From the NCBI RefSeq assembly GCF_019649055.1, contig NW_026570400.1, positions 1-64,000 of the forward strand: a DNA stretch of 64,000 nt, written 5' to 3'. Shown in pieces: positions 9,406 to 20,935 of this stretch. The notes under the pieces were generated by a model. The model saw only the letters and a program-made list of their open reading frames with translations, had not been told where the DNA came from and made no database searches. Origin of the DNA: Paramacrobiotus metropolitanus (Eukaryota > Tardigrada > Eutardigrada > Parachela > Macrobiotidae). A program made the position numbers and the translations under genes. How positions within the stretch are numbered: position 1 is the first letter of the stretch; the number at the start of each line of letters is the position of its first letter.

Positions 9406-11893
9406 ATGCCGGCCACTGTCATATCTTTCATCCTGCTACCTTTGGCGGTACTCCCATTCAACACAGCCCAGTCCAGTAAGTAGGACCTGCACATGACCTC
9501 TGCAATAGCGCCCACAACGGTAGATATCTTCGGACTGTATAGTCACTGTACCATAATTTAATGTATTTAAATGCTTCTCGCTTTTAATCGGTATCAGCCA
9601 GTACACATTTCAACATCGCGGCGCGGGTTTTTAACTAATTAAGTGTTAATTTAATGATTTTAGTTTGGCTGTAATTAAGGGTAATCCAACGGCGATAATG
9701 TGCGTTATATTTTAACGCAGGCCGGTTGGATGTTTTTGATGCTTAAATTTTAACCTGGGAGTAGTGTGTCCGCACGTATGGGAGTAGTGTGTATCTGCAC
9801 GTGAGGTAGTACTTACTAGAAAACTAATCGAATATTAGAAATGTTAATTTTGAAATTAAAAACAATTCGGTAATTAAGCATATACTACATGCAACATAAT
9901 TAACGATAAGCATATACAGTAGTACATGCTTAATTAGTATAAGCATATAGTACATGCTTAATTAGCAGCCAGCGTACAATTTTTTTTAAAACACGAATAA
10001 AAAAATGTCTAACTTATATTTATCAACAGAGCGACACAATTGTTTTTGGATAACTGCGGGGAGTTGCTGCATGTCATTCAAATTTTTGGAAATTAAATCA
10101 ACCGCCTAGTCGCGCGATGATCATAATAACTGTTATAACATATTGCGGTGTGACCTATATGTTATTTTAGAGCTTAACGTCGTTGCAGCTGTTATGAAAG
10201 TAAATAAATTGCAGACGCGGGCAACCCTGTAAATGCCGGGGCCTTCGACCCCAAGAACGAAACAACATGGCCCTTCTGCGCATCCTGCTACAACGAGCAC
10301 GATACCGACTTCGCGTCCCATACCAACGAGAACTGCCTGTACGTGACGCTGGATGGATCGACGGTTGGGAAGTGTCGCAGCAAATACTGTGAAGCCAATC
10401 TCCGGCGTTGGGCAAAGCGCTGGCGAGATGTCCCGGTTGTCGTCAATCACCTCGGTTGAGTATAACTGTACTTGCCGAACTAGTATAGTGTGGAGTGGGC
10501 AGTACCTTTACAAAGGGCCACCTTTTTTGGGTTGTTTATCAGTGCATATTAATGGCATTTCATGCGGAATAAGATGATATATAACGCGGCGCGCGTATAT
10601 TACATATGTTAAACTGCAAGTTCTTAATTATTAATTAACGTTATTGAATAAAAGTTCAGTTATTATTATGTTTTGCAGCTGTTACTTGATTATATACAAG
10701 TCAGCTAAATTAGTTAGGTTGTAATTAGTAAAGTTATACGAGTAATAAAGGTCAGTCAATTATTTTTTTTTATATTTATATTTTATTTTTTATTACATAA
10801 TTATTCAATAAAAGTCGAGAAAAGATGTAGTTATAATTTATTTTTCTACAATAAAATTAAATATAGCTTTGGTCAAAAGTTGTGAACACCTTATGGTTAT
10901 AGTTCTTTCTTCTCTAATAGTATGTAATAAAAATTATTGAATCACTACACACCTTTGCATCTTCTATTGCTCCATGATTGAACGAAGTTAAATAATTCTA
11001 CTTCGTTGATGTTGTTCGACAGTCAACGCGATAAACCGAGGATGTGCCGATAAAACGGCCTTTAACGAAGAACAGCTGGACTTGCTGTGGACGCTGCGGC
11101 CTACGCCCTCCTCGTCGTGGGTCTGTGTGCAGATGCAGGACCATGCGGCGCCCAACGTCAACAATTACTACAACGTCCAGTGCGTCTGCCGGGGCAAGAT
11201 GTGCAACGCCGAGATGACGCAGTGGCAACTGCTGGCGCTGCCACGAGTATCGCGCGAAACCTTAGCCCGCGCCACCACCACCACCACCACTACCGTCGCT
11301 ACCACCACGACCCGTCGGCCGGTGACCACCTCCACGAGGTCGCCCTGGTACACCACCGAGGTCAGTTCGGCCACCTTACCAGGGGGCATTTTTTGGTTTG
11401 CAACTAATTAAAGAGACGTGCAGTCTTTAGTTATGTACAGAGTGTATACGAACCCGGTGAATAGTAATATTTGCGTAGAGGTACAACGAAATTTAATAAG
11501 ATAGTCTCGATACCACGACCCGCAAACCCCCTCACTGTTTAATTAAGCGTTACATACATTTGGCAAGCCTGGTGCTACGTTGAATAAATATTATTAATAA
11601 TCACAAACATAATTATTGTATAATCGAAAAATCTATCGATCGAATTTTTCTGTAATAGCAGTCTATTGCAGAATTAGATTGATCGTTGTGAGAATTGTAG
11701 TGTAGGGGTGATTTTCTAAGCGCCAATTCATCGCGCTTTTTATAAGCTACCTGCTACGTCACCTATACGAGTACCTTAATTACGCGAGAAATTATTCCCA
11801 GTACTCATAATAACTACGGCAATCGGTCATATTGAAAAATTGCGGTGTTTGTTGCTGCAGGACGATTCCGATCCGAATGTTTGGATGTTTTAG
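9406..11893 (+). CDS. secreted ten-cysteine Ly6/uPAR-like protein, unit A
   Basis: Four exons: 9406-9475, 10215-10454, 11023-11360 and 11861-11893, with GTAAGT, GTTGAG and GTCAGT donors and CAG acceptors. The spliced frame is open for 226 aa. Exon 1 is a signal peptide (MPATVISFILLPLAVLPFNT). Exon 2 has C-x-x-C, then three more cysteines ending KCRSKYCEANLRRW. Exon 3 adds five, ending VQCVCRGKMCNAEM, the C-x-C-x4-C-N signature of three-finger domains. A Thr-rich stalk (ATTTTTTT...RRPVTTSTRSPWYTTE) and the tail DDSDPNVWMF follow. The tail stops at TAG where unit D reads CAG and adds ten residues. I see no GPI-type hydrophobic C-terminus, so secretion is likely. Partner unknown. An activin-receptor-like ectodomain is an alternative reading of the cysteine pattern. 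Confidence 0.7.
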
Positions 11894-12295
11894 AAGGAGG
11901 ATGTCGACGAGCTGTCGAAGCGATGTTAACACGATCTGTCTGCATTATGTGTATTTTGCATAATTATGCGGAGTTGCTGCATACATCGCTTAATTTTTTA
12001 GTAAATTAAATCAACCGTCTCGTGCGTGATTAGGTATAATTATAAATTACGTATGATAATATGACTTTTTATCACGAAGAATTCATCGAAATACAAAGTC
12101 AAGTGAAACGTTTGCTGACTGCCACCCATACGGATAATTAACAGTTTGGTCATTAATATATAATGCCCTCGGAAGCACCTCCAGCTTTACGAAAGACTTG
12201 CTTTTGTAGAGTGGGTCCATCACATTGATGTTACTAGTATGTATTGCTAAAGTCAAATTCAGGGCAACTAAATTACCATTCCGACATCTGCCTAA

Positions 12296-12422
12296 AAATC
12301 CATGCCAACAGCAGAAACCCAAACTAACATCCCCTTTGTTATCATGTGCCGCATTTTTGGTATAATACCAATACAGTAGATTAAAATAAAATAATTAATA
12401 TAATGCCAACAAATGCCGGCTG
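12296..12422 (+). promoter_or_regulatory. Ly6-like cluster upstream boxes, unit B
   Basis: Box 1 is AAATCCATGCCAACAGCA (from about 12296) and box 2 is AAATGCCGGCTG (from about 12412), 108 bases before the relic start of unit B. They match units A and C although the gene is broken. Confidence 0.5.
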
Positions 12423-12519
12423 CTAATGTATATAACGTTTAACTGCGTATAATTATAACGTAGGAACTAGGAATCACTGGTGTACGATGCAGTTCAGTGT
12501 CCTGTTGATCCGTCGGCCT

Positions 12520-15086
12520 TTGCTTCCCTGTCGTAATTTTGATTCTTCCACTGTTGACGCTACTCGCATTCAACGCAGCCAAAACCGGTAACTGAAAAAA
12601 ACCGGTAACCTTGCAAGTGACCTTTATAAAGATATTGTAATTACATTGCAAACGGTGACTACAATATAAAATTAAATGTTACTATGACTTGAAAGGATCG
12701 ATCAAAGCGATTAAATACGAGATATTAGAAATATACATAACTGGAATAGAAAATAATTATTAGAAATTGAAATGCTTAATTCACTAATCACATCTAAGCA
12801 GAGCATACTGGATGGTGAGTTGCGCTCATCTTACTATTTTTTTAAAATTCATATATAAATAACAATTTTATTTTACGAGTTTACGAGTTTCTAGATATTG
12901 TATCTAGATATGCGGCTGAACACCAGCTAAACTTCAATGCAAAGAAAAGCGCTCATGTACGATTCACCAGAAAGCGTATAAAAGTGCCAGATAGTCTATA
13001 CACGTTAAACAGTGAACACATCCCCGTATCCGACAGTGCGAAGTATCTAGGTATCTACCTGGACCGACATCTAAACTGGAAACGTAACAGCGAAAATCTA
13101 GCTACCCGCATGAAAAAACGTATCCGTTACCTAAACGCACTGTTTCCATATCAAAACAGTGCGGCTCGAACGAAGTTGTACGATTCCCTTGTCAAACCGA
13201 TAGCCGATTATGGCAGTTCCGTAGCTTTCTGTCAACATAAGCTAGTGATTGATCAGTTAGAAGACTGCCAGTACCGATTCTTAAAAAGTATCAGATTCGG
13301 ACCTTGCAAGTTTGAGTATGCCGAAACGTTAAAAAAAGCGGGTTACAAGTCCCTGTTATTTTGTCGTATCCGAAAATCTCTGCTCCTGACGTACAAGATG
13401 GTTTTCCGTCTTTTACCTTATGGAGAGAAATTTTTCAAACTTCGGGAAAAACCTGGTACTGCCGCCGTTTGTATTGCAGGCAGAACACGTCAGATACCGT
13501 CCCTTGATGAACATCCCTACGCAGTGGAACCCGTGGACACCTGCGCCTCGGACGGACGGAAGTTCATCAGCGAGCGGAGCTTTGCCTTTCTAATGGCGCA
13601 CTTGTGGAATGAGATCAGACTGCCCCAGGAATCACACAACCGCATCAACAGTTTTGATTCTTGCCTGGATGCGGTTAAGTTGGCGGATTTAAAATGGACT
13701 AAGCGTTTCCTTCAACTTCATGTTGATCATTACTGTTTACTGTGAAACTGCATGTTGTCTAGATTTGTGATGTTTTATATGTAAGGCTTTCGCTAATGCG
13801 CTAGCCTTTTCTCCCATGTTAGTCTATGACCTCGTGCAGGACATCCCTGATTGTTGTAGACATTAAGCTCATTAAACAAACAAACAAACAAACATCGTCG
13901 ATTGCTATCATTATCGTGGTTATTATCATTGTTATCATTACTTACGGGAATCAAAAGGGATTAACGTTACAGTCTAAATTAATAAAAGTCTTAAATACAT
14001 TTTAGAATATGAAAGTCTAAATAAATTTCAGCGGCGGGAAAATACCAGGTAATATTTCCGGATCCCGGGGCCGTATTTGATCCCAAGAACGCAACGACAT
14101 GGTCCGTTTGCGCATACTGCCACCGCGATAACGATACCGACTTCGCCACCATTGTCGATGAAAACTGTATTTATTCGAGTGTTATTGGGCTGTGCCGCAG
14201 TAAATACTGTCAAGTCCATCTCCGAAGATGGCAGAGGCCTCGCGGTTACCCCGTTGCCGTCCATCGCACCGGTTGAGTACACGCAGTTCCGTGTAAAGTG
14301 TGCATTGTGCACTACAAAAAGGTCCCTTTTTTGGATACGAACATACCAGAAAAATTCTTGCCGATTTAAATTGCACATATCCTCTTTTACTTTTTTAATG
14401 TACATAATACATTTAGAAAAAAGCAATTAACTTCACAAAGCAGTAATAGTTAAGTTAAATTATTCTATCAGCGCAGTTTGCACTAATTAAATTTTCTGTA
14501 ACTAATAATAAATTTACTGAATTTTTGCAAAAGCTATTTTTGACAATATTTATCACCCAATGAAGAAATTATTAATAAAGTATGTCTATATTAAAAGTAT
14601 GTTTATAATAAAAGAAAAGCCGAGTAATTAAGTTACATGATTCGGTATTATTTCTCCATCAATTTTTACAAAAGCTATTTTTTTCTACAACTCGATCACT
14701 GACCAAATGAAAATAAACTGCTTTTCGCTGATCGACAGTTGACTGGATAAGCCGAGGTTGTGGCGACAGAAACGCCTTCACCGAAGAGGAACTGGATGGA
14801 CTGTTGGCACTGCGGGCCACGCCCACCGCGTCCTGGGTCTGTGCGGAGGTCCAGGACTATGCGGCGCCCAATGTCAACGAGTACTATATTATCTCCCGGG
14901 AGCCGACTTCAGTGTCCAGTGCATCTGCCGGGGCGGCAGGACGTGCAATGCCGGCATGACACAAGGGGAACTACGGTACTGACGCTGCGGCGGCTACCAT
15001 ACGGCACACGTTTCACCCGCGCCACCACTACGATCCCAACGCCGCTGACCCACGCCACGGGGGCGCCGGCATGGTACACCACGGAG
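12520..15086 (+). pseudogene. Ly6/uPAR-like unit B, broken copy
   Basis: Relic exons lie at 12520-12587 (signal peptide), 14032-14271 and 14739-15086. The start codon is TTG where A and C have ATG, and a missing base next to it shifts the signal-peptide frame. Exon 2 is exactly 240 bases, as in A, and fully open (TWSVCAYCHRDNDTDF...GLCRSKYCQVHLRRW). Exon 3 begins in frame (WISRGCGDRNAFTEEELDGL) but shifts frame before VQCICRGGRTCNAGM and again before the Thr-rich stalk and WYTTE end. I find no tail exon before unit C. A LINE fragment sits in intron 1. A non-coding or conversion-donor role remains possible. Confidence 0.75.
12890..13892 (+). mobile_element. 5'-truncated LINE (non-LTR retrotransposon), reverse transcriptase C-terminal part
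   Basis: The open frame runs from about 12890 to 13745. It shows the post-catalytic RT region of jockey/CR1-type LINEs: AAEHQLNFNAKKSAHVRFTR, then SAKYLGIYLDRHLNWKRN, then a C-terminal helical region (LYDSLVKPIADYGSSV). The catalytic YADD part is absent, as expected for 5' truncation. A short CAAA repeat near 13871-13892 looks like the 3' tail. The frame is undisturbed for over 250 codons, which suggests fairly recent insertion into intron 1 of Ly6 unit B. Confidence 0.85.
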
Positions 15087-15572
15087 GTTAGTTCGTCATT
15101 TAATCGTGTGCCAACTTAACTGTATTATTATTAAAACTGCATATATGTACCATAAAAAACACCGTACAATAATTATTGTACAGTAGTTACTGTACAATAT
15201 AAATGCGTATTGGCGCTTGCTGATAAAAATATTAAGCTCTTTATCGCCGGCGTGCGTAGCTATTTATTATGCAAAAAATAAATTTTTGTTGTTGTGCTCT
15301 GCGTTATCTTGATTACGCAGTTTAGATACCAACCCATTAACTCATACATCTTTTTCTTAATCCTGCGTAGGCTTTCTCGGAATGACATGTCACATCAATA
15401 CGAGTATGGTAAGTACACGCATAAATTCTGTCTTGTATATTACTATTGTATATTATTCATTTGTATTTGGACTCTGATGGCATTCATGATTTAAGCCAGT
15501 GTCTTTGTAGATCGTTTGTACTTCTGTATAGTACCCGTGTTTTAAAGGTCACCTTACAGAAATTACGGTCTG

Positions 15573-15694
15573 AAATCCATGCCAACAGCAAAATACTTAC
15601 TAATGGTCACTTTGTCATCAGTTTCGGTACAATAAACTAATGCGAGTAGCATTACAGTGTAATAACATTAATAAACTACTACACATGCCGGCTG
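15573..15694 (+). promoter_or_regulatory. Ly6-like cluster upstream boxes, unit C
   Basis: Box 1 is AAATCCATGCCAACAGCA (from 15573) and box 2 is CATGCCGGCTG (from 15684), 111 bases before the unit C start. The box 2 to start spacing is 108-111 in all three units. Confidence 0.5.
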
Positions 15695-15794
15695 CAGTTG
15701 TTCACGCTTCACAAGTTCTAACGGTATTACTCATTGTTCGCACATTGGATCTCGATCGGTGTCCATCGGCTTGCAAGTCCCTGTAATCGGGAGG

Positions 15795-18474
15795 ATGCCG
15801 GCCACTGTCCTACTTTTCATCCTGCCACTTTTGCCGCTACTTCCATACAGTGCAGCCCAAGCAGCCTGTAAGTAAAACCTCCAAGTGACCTTTACATGGA
15901 CGTACCCTAACATCCGGTTAAAGATCCGTAAAATTATTTGCGGAATAAATTGACATTAGTCGATAATTTATTTAACAACAAATGGCTGCACGCTTGCACT
16001 ATCCGAGCTCTCGATTCACGTTATGTAGATCCAGTCAACAATACATAGTTTTCTTTGTTAAATAAGTCGGTTTAATTTTCTTGATGGCGTTGATGGCGCG
16101 GAAGCGTATGATGTAATTTGTTACAGGGTACGCACAACCTGTACAGGTGACGGTCGGTACGGGTGAGTTCGACCTGAAGAACGCGTCAACATGGATGTGG
16201 TGTCACCATTGTGCCGACGAACTGGATGAAGTAACCGGTGCCCAAACCAAACCCTTCTGTACAGAGAACGAGTGGGATTTCGATACGGCCATGAAACAGT
16301 GCCCCAGCAAGTACTGCCAAGTCAGTATGCGGCGTTTCTCCAAACGAGTCAGCGACTATCCCACCGTCATCAACCATAGGGGTACGTATATTCCTCGTAC
16401 AAAGGTCATCGTTCTACTAGTTGCGATGATCAGTGTAATACGAGCGCGTCAGCTAAAGCATCGAATTTTTATGACGTATACCGTACAAGATAATATACCC
16501 GACAGCCATATATTTACTATAAGTATATAAGCAATTTACTATACTTCTACTACAAGCCTGGTGAGTGCTTTCTTGCGCAAACGTATACGTACAGCGAGAA
16601 GTACAGATCTATGGGTTACGCAAGGATCCATACCACAGCCCGCCACGCCATACTCCCTGTGCGTTACGAGCTTTACGCATGGCTGATGCACGTCAAATAT
16701 TGACAAACTTCATAGAAACATAATAAAACCGAAGAATTTATGAATCAAATTTATTTATCATGATAATTCGTGGTAAAATTAAATGTATCTTTGTAGTAAT
16801 TGTACATAGTGCAGTGACTGCTATCTACTGCTAAGCTGTAAATTTGCTCAAGAAATTTATCATCGGACTAAGGGCATGTACTCTGTATATACCCAGTATG
16901 GGTAACATAAAAATAATTCATAAAATTATACCAACAGTTCAGTAGTTACTCTGCAGTTAATTCTTAAAATTGCTAATTTCTTTAGCATCAAAATTATAAT
17001 GCAGCTGTAGGCTTATTTGCGGAATAATTAAATTAATGTAGAATAATTATTGTATACTGATATTTATCTGGAAAGGTCAAGCATATCATTCACGTTATGT
17101 AGATCCAGTCAACAATACATAGTTTTCTTTGTTAAATAAGTCGGTTTAATTTTCTTGATGGCGTTGATGGCGCGGAAGCGTATGATGTAATTTGTTACAG
17201 GGTACGCACAACCTGTACAGGTGACGGTCGGTACGGGTGAGTTCGACCTGAAGAACGCGTCAACATGGATGTGGTGTCACCATTGTGCCGACGAACTGGA
17301 TGAAGTAACCGGTGCCCAAACCAAACCCTTCTGTACAGAGAACGAGTGGGATTTCGATACGGCCATGAAACAGTGCCCCAGCAAGTACTGCCAAGTCAGT
17401 ATGCGGCGTTTCTCCAAACGAGTCAGCGACTATCCCACCGTCATCAACCATAGGGGTACGTATATTCCTCGTACAAAGGTCATCGTTCTACTAGTTGCGA
17501 TGATCAGTGTAATACGAGCGCGTCAGCTAAAGCATCGAATTTTTATGACGTATACCGTACAAGATAATATACCCGACAGCCATATATTTACTATAAGTAT
17601 ATAAGCAATTTACTATACTTCTACTACAAGCCTGGTGAGTGCTTTCTTGCGCAAACGTATACGTACAGCGAGAAGTACAGATCTATGGGTTACGCAAGGA
17701 TCCATACCACAGCCCGCCACGCCATACTCCCTGTGCGTTACGAGCTTTACGCATGGCTGATGCACGTCAAATATTGACAAACTTCATAGAAACATAATAA
17801 AACCGAAGAATTTATGAATCAAATTTATTTATCATGATAATTCGTGGTAAAATTAAATGTATCTTTGTAGTAATTGTACATAGTGCAGTGACTGCTATCT
17901 ACTGCTAAGCTGTAAATTTGCTCAAGAAATTTATCATCGGACTAAGGGCATGTACTCTGTATATACCCAGTATGGGTAACATAAAAATAATTCATAAAAT
18001 TATACCAACAGTTCAGTAGTTACTCTGCAGTTAATTCTTAAAATTGCTAATTTCTTTAGCATCAAAATTATAATGCAGCTGTAGGCTTATTTGTATACAT
18101 TAATTTTAATGTAGAATAATTTTGTATACTGCATAGTTTATCTGGGAAAGGTCAATCATATACACCACAATTGTACAGCGTTTCGCACGATCCGCTCCTG
18201 CCCACAGAACCGTTCCACGATGTATGGCCTAACCGAGGAGGAGCGTGACGCCTTGTGGGACCGCCGAACGGGTGTAGCCCCGTGGGTGTGCCGGAACGAC
18301 CAGGACTGGGGTGAACCTAATCCCAATGAGTACGCCGATTTTTTCTGCATCTGCAAGGGACAGCACTGCAACTGGTGGGGCAGCAAGGTGCGCGATCTGG
18401 TCATACTGCCACGGATAAAAACGAGTGTTCAGTTGATCACCACAAACAGACGGCCGTTTATCCGTAACTCGTAA
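15795..18474 (+). CDS. secreted Ly6/uPAR-like protein, unit C, with duplicated second exon
   Basis: Exon 1 (15795-15867) is a signal peptide, MPATVLLFILPLLPLLPYSA. Exon 2 is present twice with identical sequence, 16127-16381 and 17201-17455 (STWMWCHHCADELDEV...PFCTENEW...QCPSKYCQVSMRRF). Exon 3 (18179-18474) gives SCPQNRSTMYGLTEEE...PWVCRNDQDW...FFCICKGQHCNWW and ends at TAA after RPFIRNS, without the Thr stalk or acidic tail of units A and D. The last codons overlap a GTAAGT donor-like site. Exon 2 is symmetric (phase 1-1), so including one or both copies keeps the frame: one gives a single ten-cysteine domain, both give an extended cysteine module. Which form is made cannot be read from DNA. 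Confidence 0.65.
16014..17019 (+). repeat. exact ~1,006-bp tandem repeat, copy 1
   Basis: It matches 17088-18093 at an offset of 1,074 bases, with no difference that I found by eye. It covers exon 2 of Ly6 unit C and its flanking introns. The ~70-base linkers after each copy (17020-17087 and after 18093) are clearly related but diverged. Confidence 0.85.
17088..18093 (+). repeat. exact ~1,006-bp tandem repeat, copy 2
   Basis: Second copy of the block at 16014-17019, including the duplicated cysteine-rich exon at 17201-17455. Confidence 0.85.
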
Positions 18475-18876
18475 GTACCGCCGCCTTTACCGGCGTCCGC
18501 GTTTGCTAATTGGCAGACATGCATGTAGCGCTGGAAAAAACACTCACGCCATCCAAGCGATGGAGAAGCTGCGGTTCATACTAATCACTAAACTGCATAA
18601 GATTCAATTTTAATTTTCTCAGTGTTTTTAAATTCCGATTTCGATTTTAACCACATTTTTGCATTTTATTTATTTTATTTAACTCGGACATCGTGAGTCT
18701 GGGTGCGAGTAACAGTAAATTTTGAGTATTGCAGCCATGGAGGTAAATCCATAAAATTAATTTTGTCCTGCTTAAACGCTACAACTTCATGTGTTCTGGG
18801 ACAATGAAACGCATTAGCGCGTTATTAGGAAACCATTTAACCAGGGTTATGCAGTTACTCACGTAATACATTGTAG

Positions 18877-20402
18877 CCCTTCCGGAAACGGTACCGGATC
18901 CCTTCGACGTCAACAACGCGTCCACGTGGTCCATGTGCCCGACTTGTTGGTACGAGCACGATGAAGACCGGAACGTCATCGGCCTGAACTACGACTGCAT
19001 GTACAGCCAGATGCCGAACAAAACCCTTGGCAGCAGTATACCGGTTGCCTGTGCCAGCAAATACTGCGAGGTCAGCATGGGACAATTTCAGCGGTGGACA
19101 GACAACTACCCCAATCCCGACTACAAGCGCACCTGTGAGTGACGAGCTAGATTGCCGCAAGTAACGGTCAACGCACCCTCCATTCTTCTTTGTACTGTAG
19201 TGCTGCCAGGAAGGTCATGGCCTATAAAAGGTCAACTAGGCCCTAACTGTTATATTGTGACCAGTTAAAGATCACGATATAATGAAAGATTATCGGGCTT
19301 TATTGATGCTTATAGTGTGACCACTTAAAGGTCACCGATGGTTTCCATCTCCCGGTTGGACGGGCCATCATCAGAGTGTGGAGGTGCTTATGACAAGGCC
19401 CGATGACCTTTCGGTCGACAATAATGCCCCGATGACCTTTTGTTGTACTGGGAGCAATATGGCATCGGTGACCTTTTAGGTGGTTACACGATATATAAGC
19501 ACAAAATATTATGCACAAAATATTATTATAGCGTTATGTAGCATTTTTTCAATTCTCACACCATAAGGACCGCGGTGACTCTGTGATTCAGGAACGTGTA
19601 CGTACTAGTTGGTGTGCAACGTTGTGTTCAATAGATTTCACCACAAATCGCTACTGCCCGGTCAAGAACCCGAGCTACAACATCATGACGGAGGCGCAGC
19701 GTGACGCCATGTGGGCACTGCGGGAGAAGCCGTCCACTCCCTGGGTGTGCAAATAGGTGTATATTAGCCCGTGGGTCGAAGGGCACGGTTCATGGTTCTG
19801 TATCTGCCGCGGAGCAACGTGCAGTTCACCCAACGGCGTCGCCGATCTGCGCTACCTGCCACGCCTGCCTATCGACGTCACACTCGTTACCAGCGCCTCC
19901 ACCGTCAGGGTCACCACTACCACCACCACCACCCTACGGCCGGTGACCCCCACCACGGCATCGGCATGGTACACGACTGAGGTTAGCTTGCGGTCCGGTC
20001 ATGCGTTAAGTTTCTATAGTTGGAAAGGTGCATTTTTGTGCGAAAATCAGATATAGCTTGAAAATTAACTTATAAATTTCCCTTGTGTAAATATTCAGAA
20101 ATACCATTTTCGAGGAGAGGTATAAATTCGAAGAGAAGTGGGTTCGGCGGGAATGGCTGGTGGTGTCGTAACTGCACATATCTATATATGTATTCGTATA
20201 AACAGTAATGAACAAAGTTCAGAAGCGTGGGACTGTCGAAAAGATGAAAAATTTTGTGACGCAATATTCATTAAAACTACATTAAAACTACCATATTAAA
20301 GCATCTAAACATAATGTTATGCGGTATTTGTTGCTACAGGACGATTCCGATCCAAATATCTGGATGTTTCAGAAAGAAGAGGATGCCGTCGAGGGCTTGT
20401 AG
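18877..20402 (+). pseudogene. Ly6/uPAR-like unit D, in-frame stop and no signal exon
   Basis: Exon 2 (18877-19134) gives NASTWSMCPTCWYEHDED...ACASKYCEVSMGQF with a GTGAGT donor. Exon 3 (19635-19981) gives NRYCPVKNPS...TPWVCK, then TAG at 19754-19756, then on in the same frame with SWFCICRGATCSS, a Thr stalk and SAWYTTE. Exon 4 (20340-20402) gives DDSDPNIWMFQKEEDAVEGL and a stop. Only the stop and the absence of a signal-peptide exon upstream mark it as broken. It may supply exons to transcripts starting at unit C: exon 2 has the same phase 1-1 and could replace C's exon 2. Its tail exon shows the fuller family ending. Confidence 0.65.
19311..19497. repeat. inverted-repeat element rich in AGGTCA half-sites
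   Basis: The arms are TTATAGTGTGACCAC...AAGGTCACCGATGG (19311-19343) and its diverged reverse complement (19458-19497). AGGTCA or TGACCT occurs about six times between 19200 and 19500. It lies in the intron between exons 2 and 3 of Ly6 unit D. Confidence 0.5.
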
Positions 20403-20935
20403 CGATGATATCAACGAAATATCTGCCTGTTTATGTACCTACAAATTCTCGTATTATACTAACCGGCTTATTGTGGTTGTACAAACAAGGATATAATTAT
20501 AATTATGCAATATAATTGCTATATGGTATATTGAATACCATACGGTACAAAGTGAAATGCAAGACATATTAACAAAAAATCGCACTATCTGTTTTTGCCC
20601 GCGTAAATAACTTTACCGATATCGTATTTGTGTACATGTAGACCTCGTAGTGTATTTGTTTTATGAGCCTCGTAACTAATTAAAGAAAGTGATGTGCTTG
20701 CTGCATTCGCTGTCGGCAGTAATCTGCGCATTTACGAGTATATTTGACTGTTCCGCAAAGTACCATTTTTTCTTCGGGAAAATTGCTACTACTTGTTATT
20801 TCTCTGCAATGTGCAGGGTTGGTATTTATAGTTATGACGTATTTTTCTGTTGCTGATTGTAGCGCAAATGCATTCATGATATTTCACAAGGGATGCTAAA
20901 ATAGGATTTTTATTTTCTTTAATTGCTATTTCTAG

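Noticed and set aside
12984-13745. LINE frame as a host gene
   Set aside because: The AKYLGIYLDRHLNWK motif and CAAA tail identify it as a 5'-truncated retrotransposon, and it lies in an intron of a broken gene.
16186-17451. two identical 63-aa minus-strand frames
   Set aside because: Antisense shadows of the duplicated cysteine exon.
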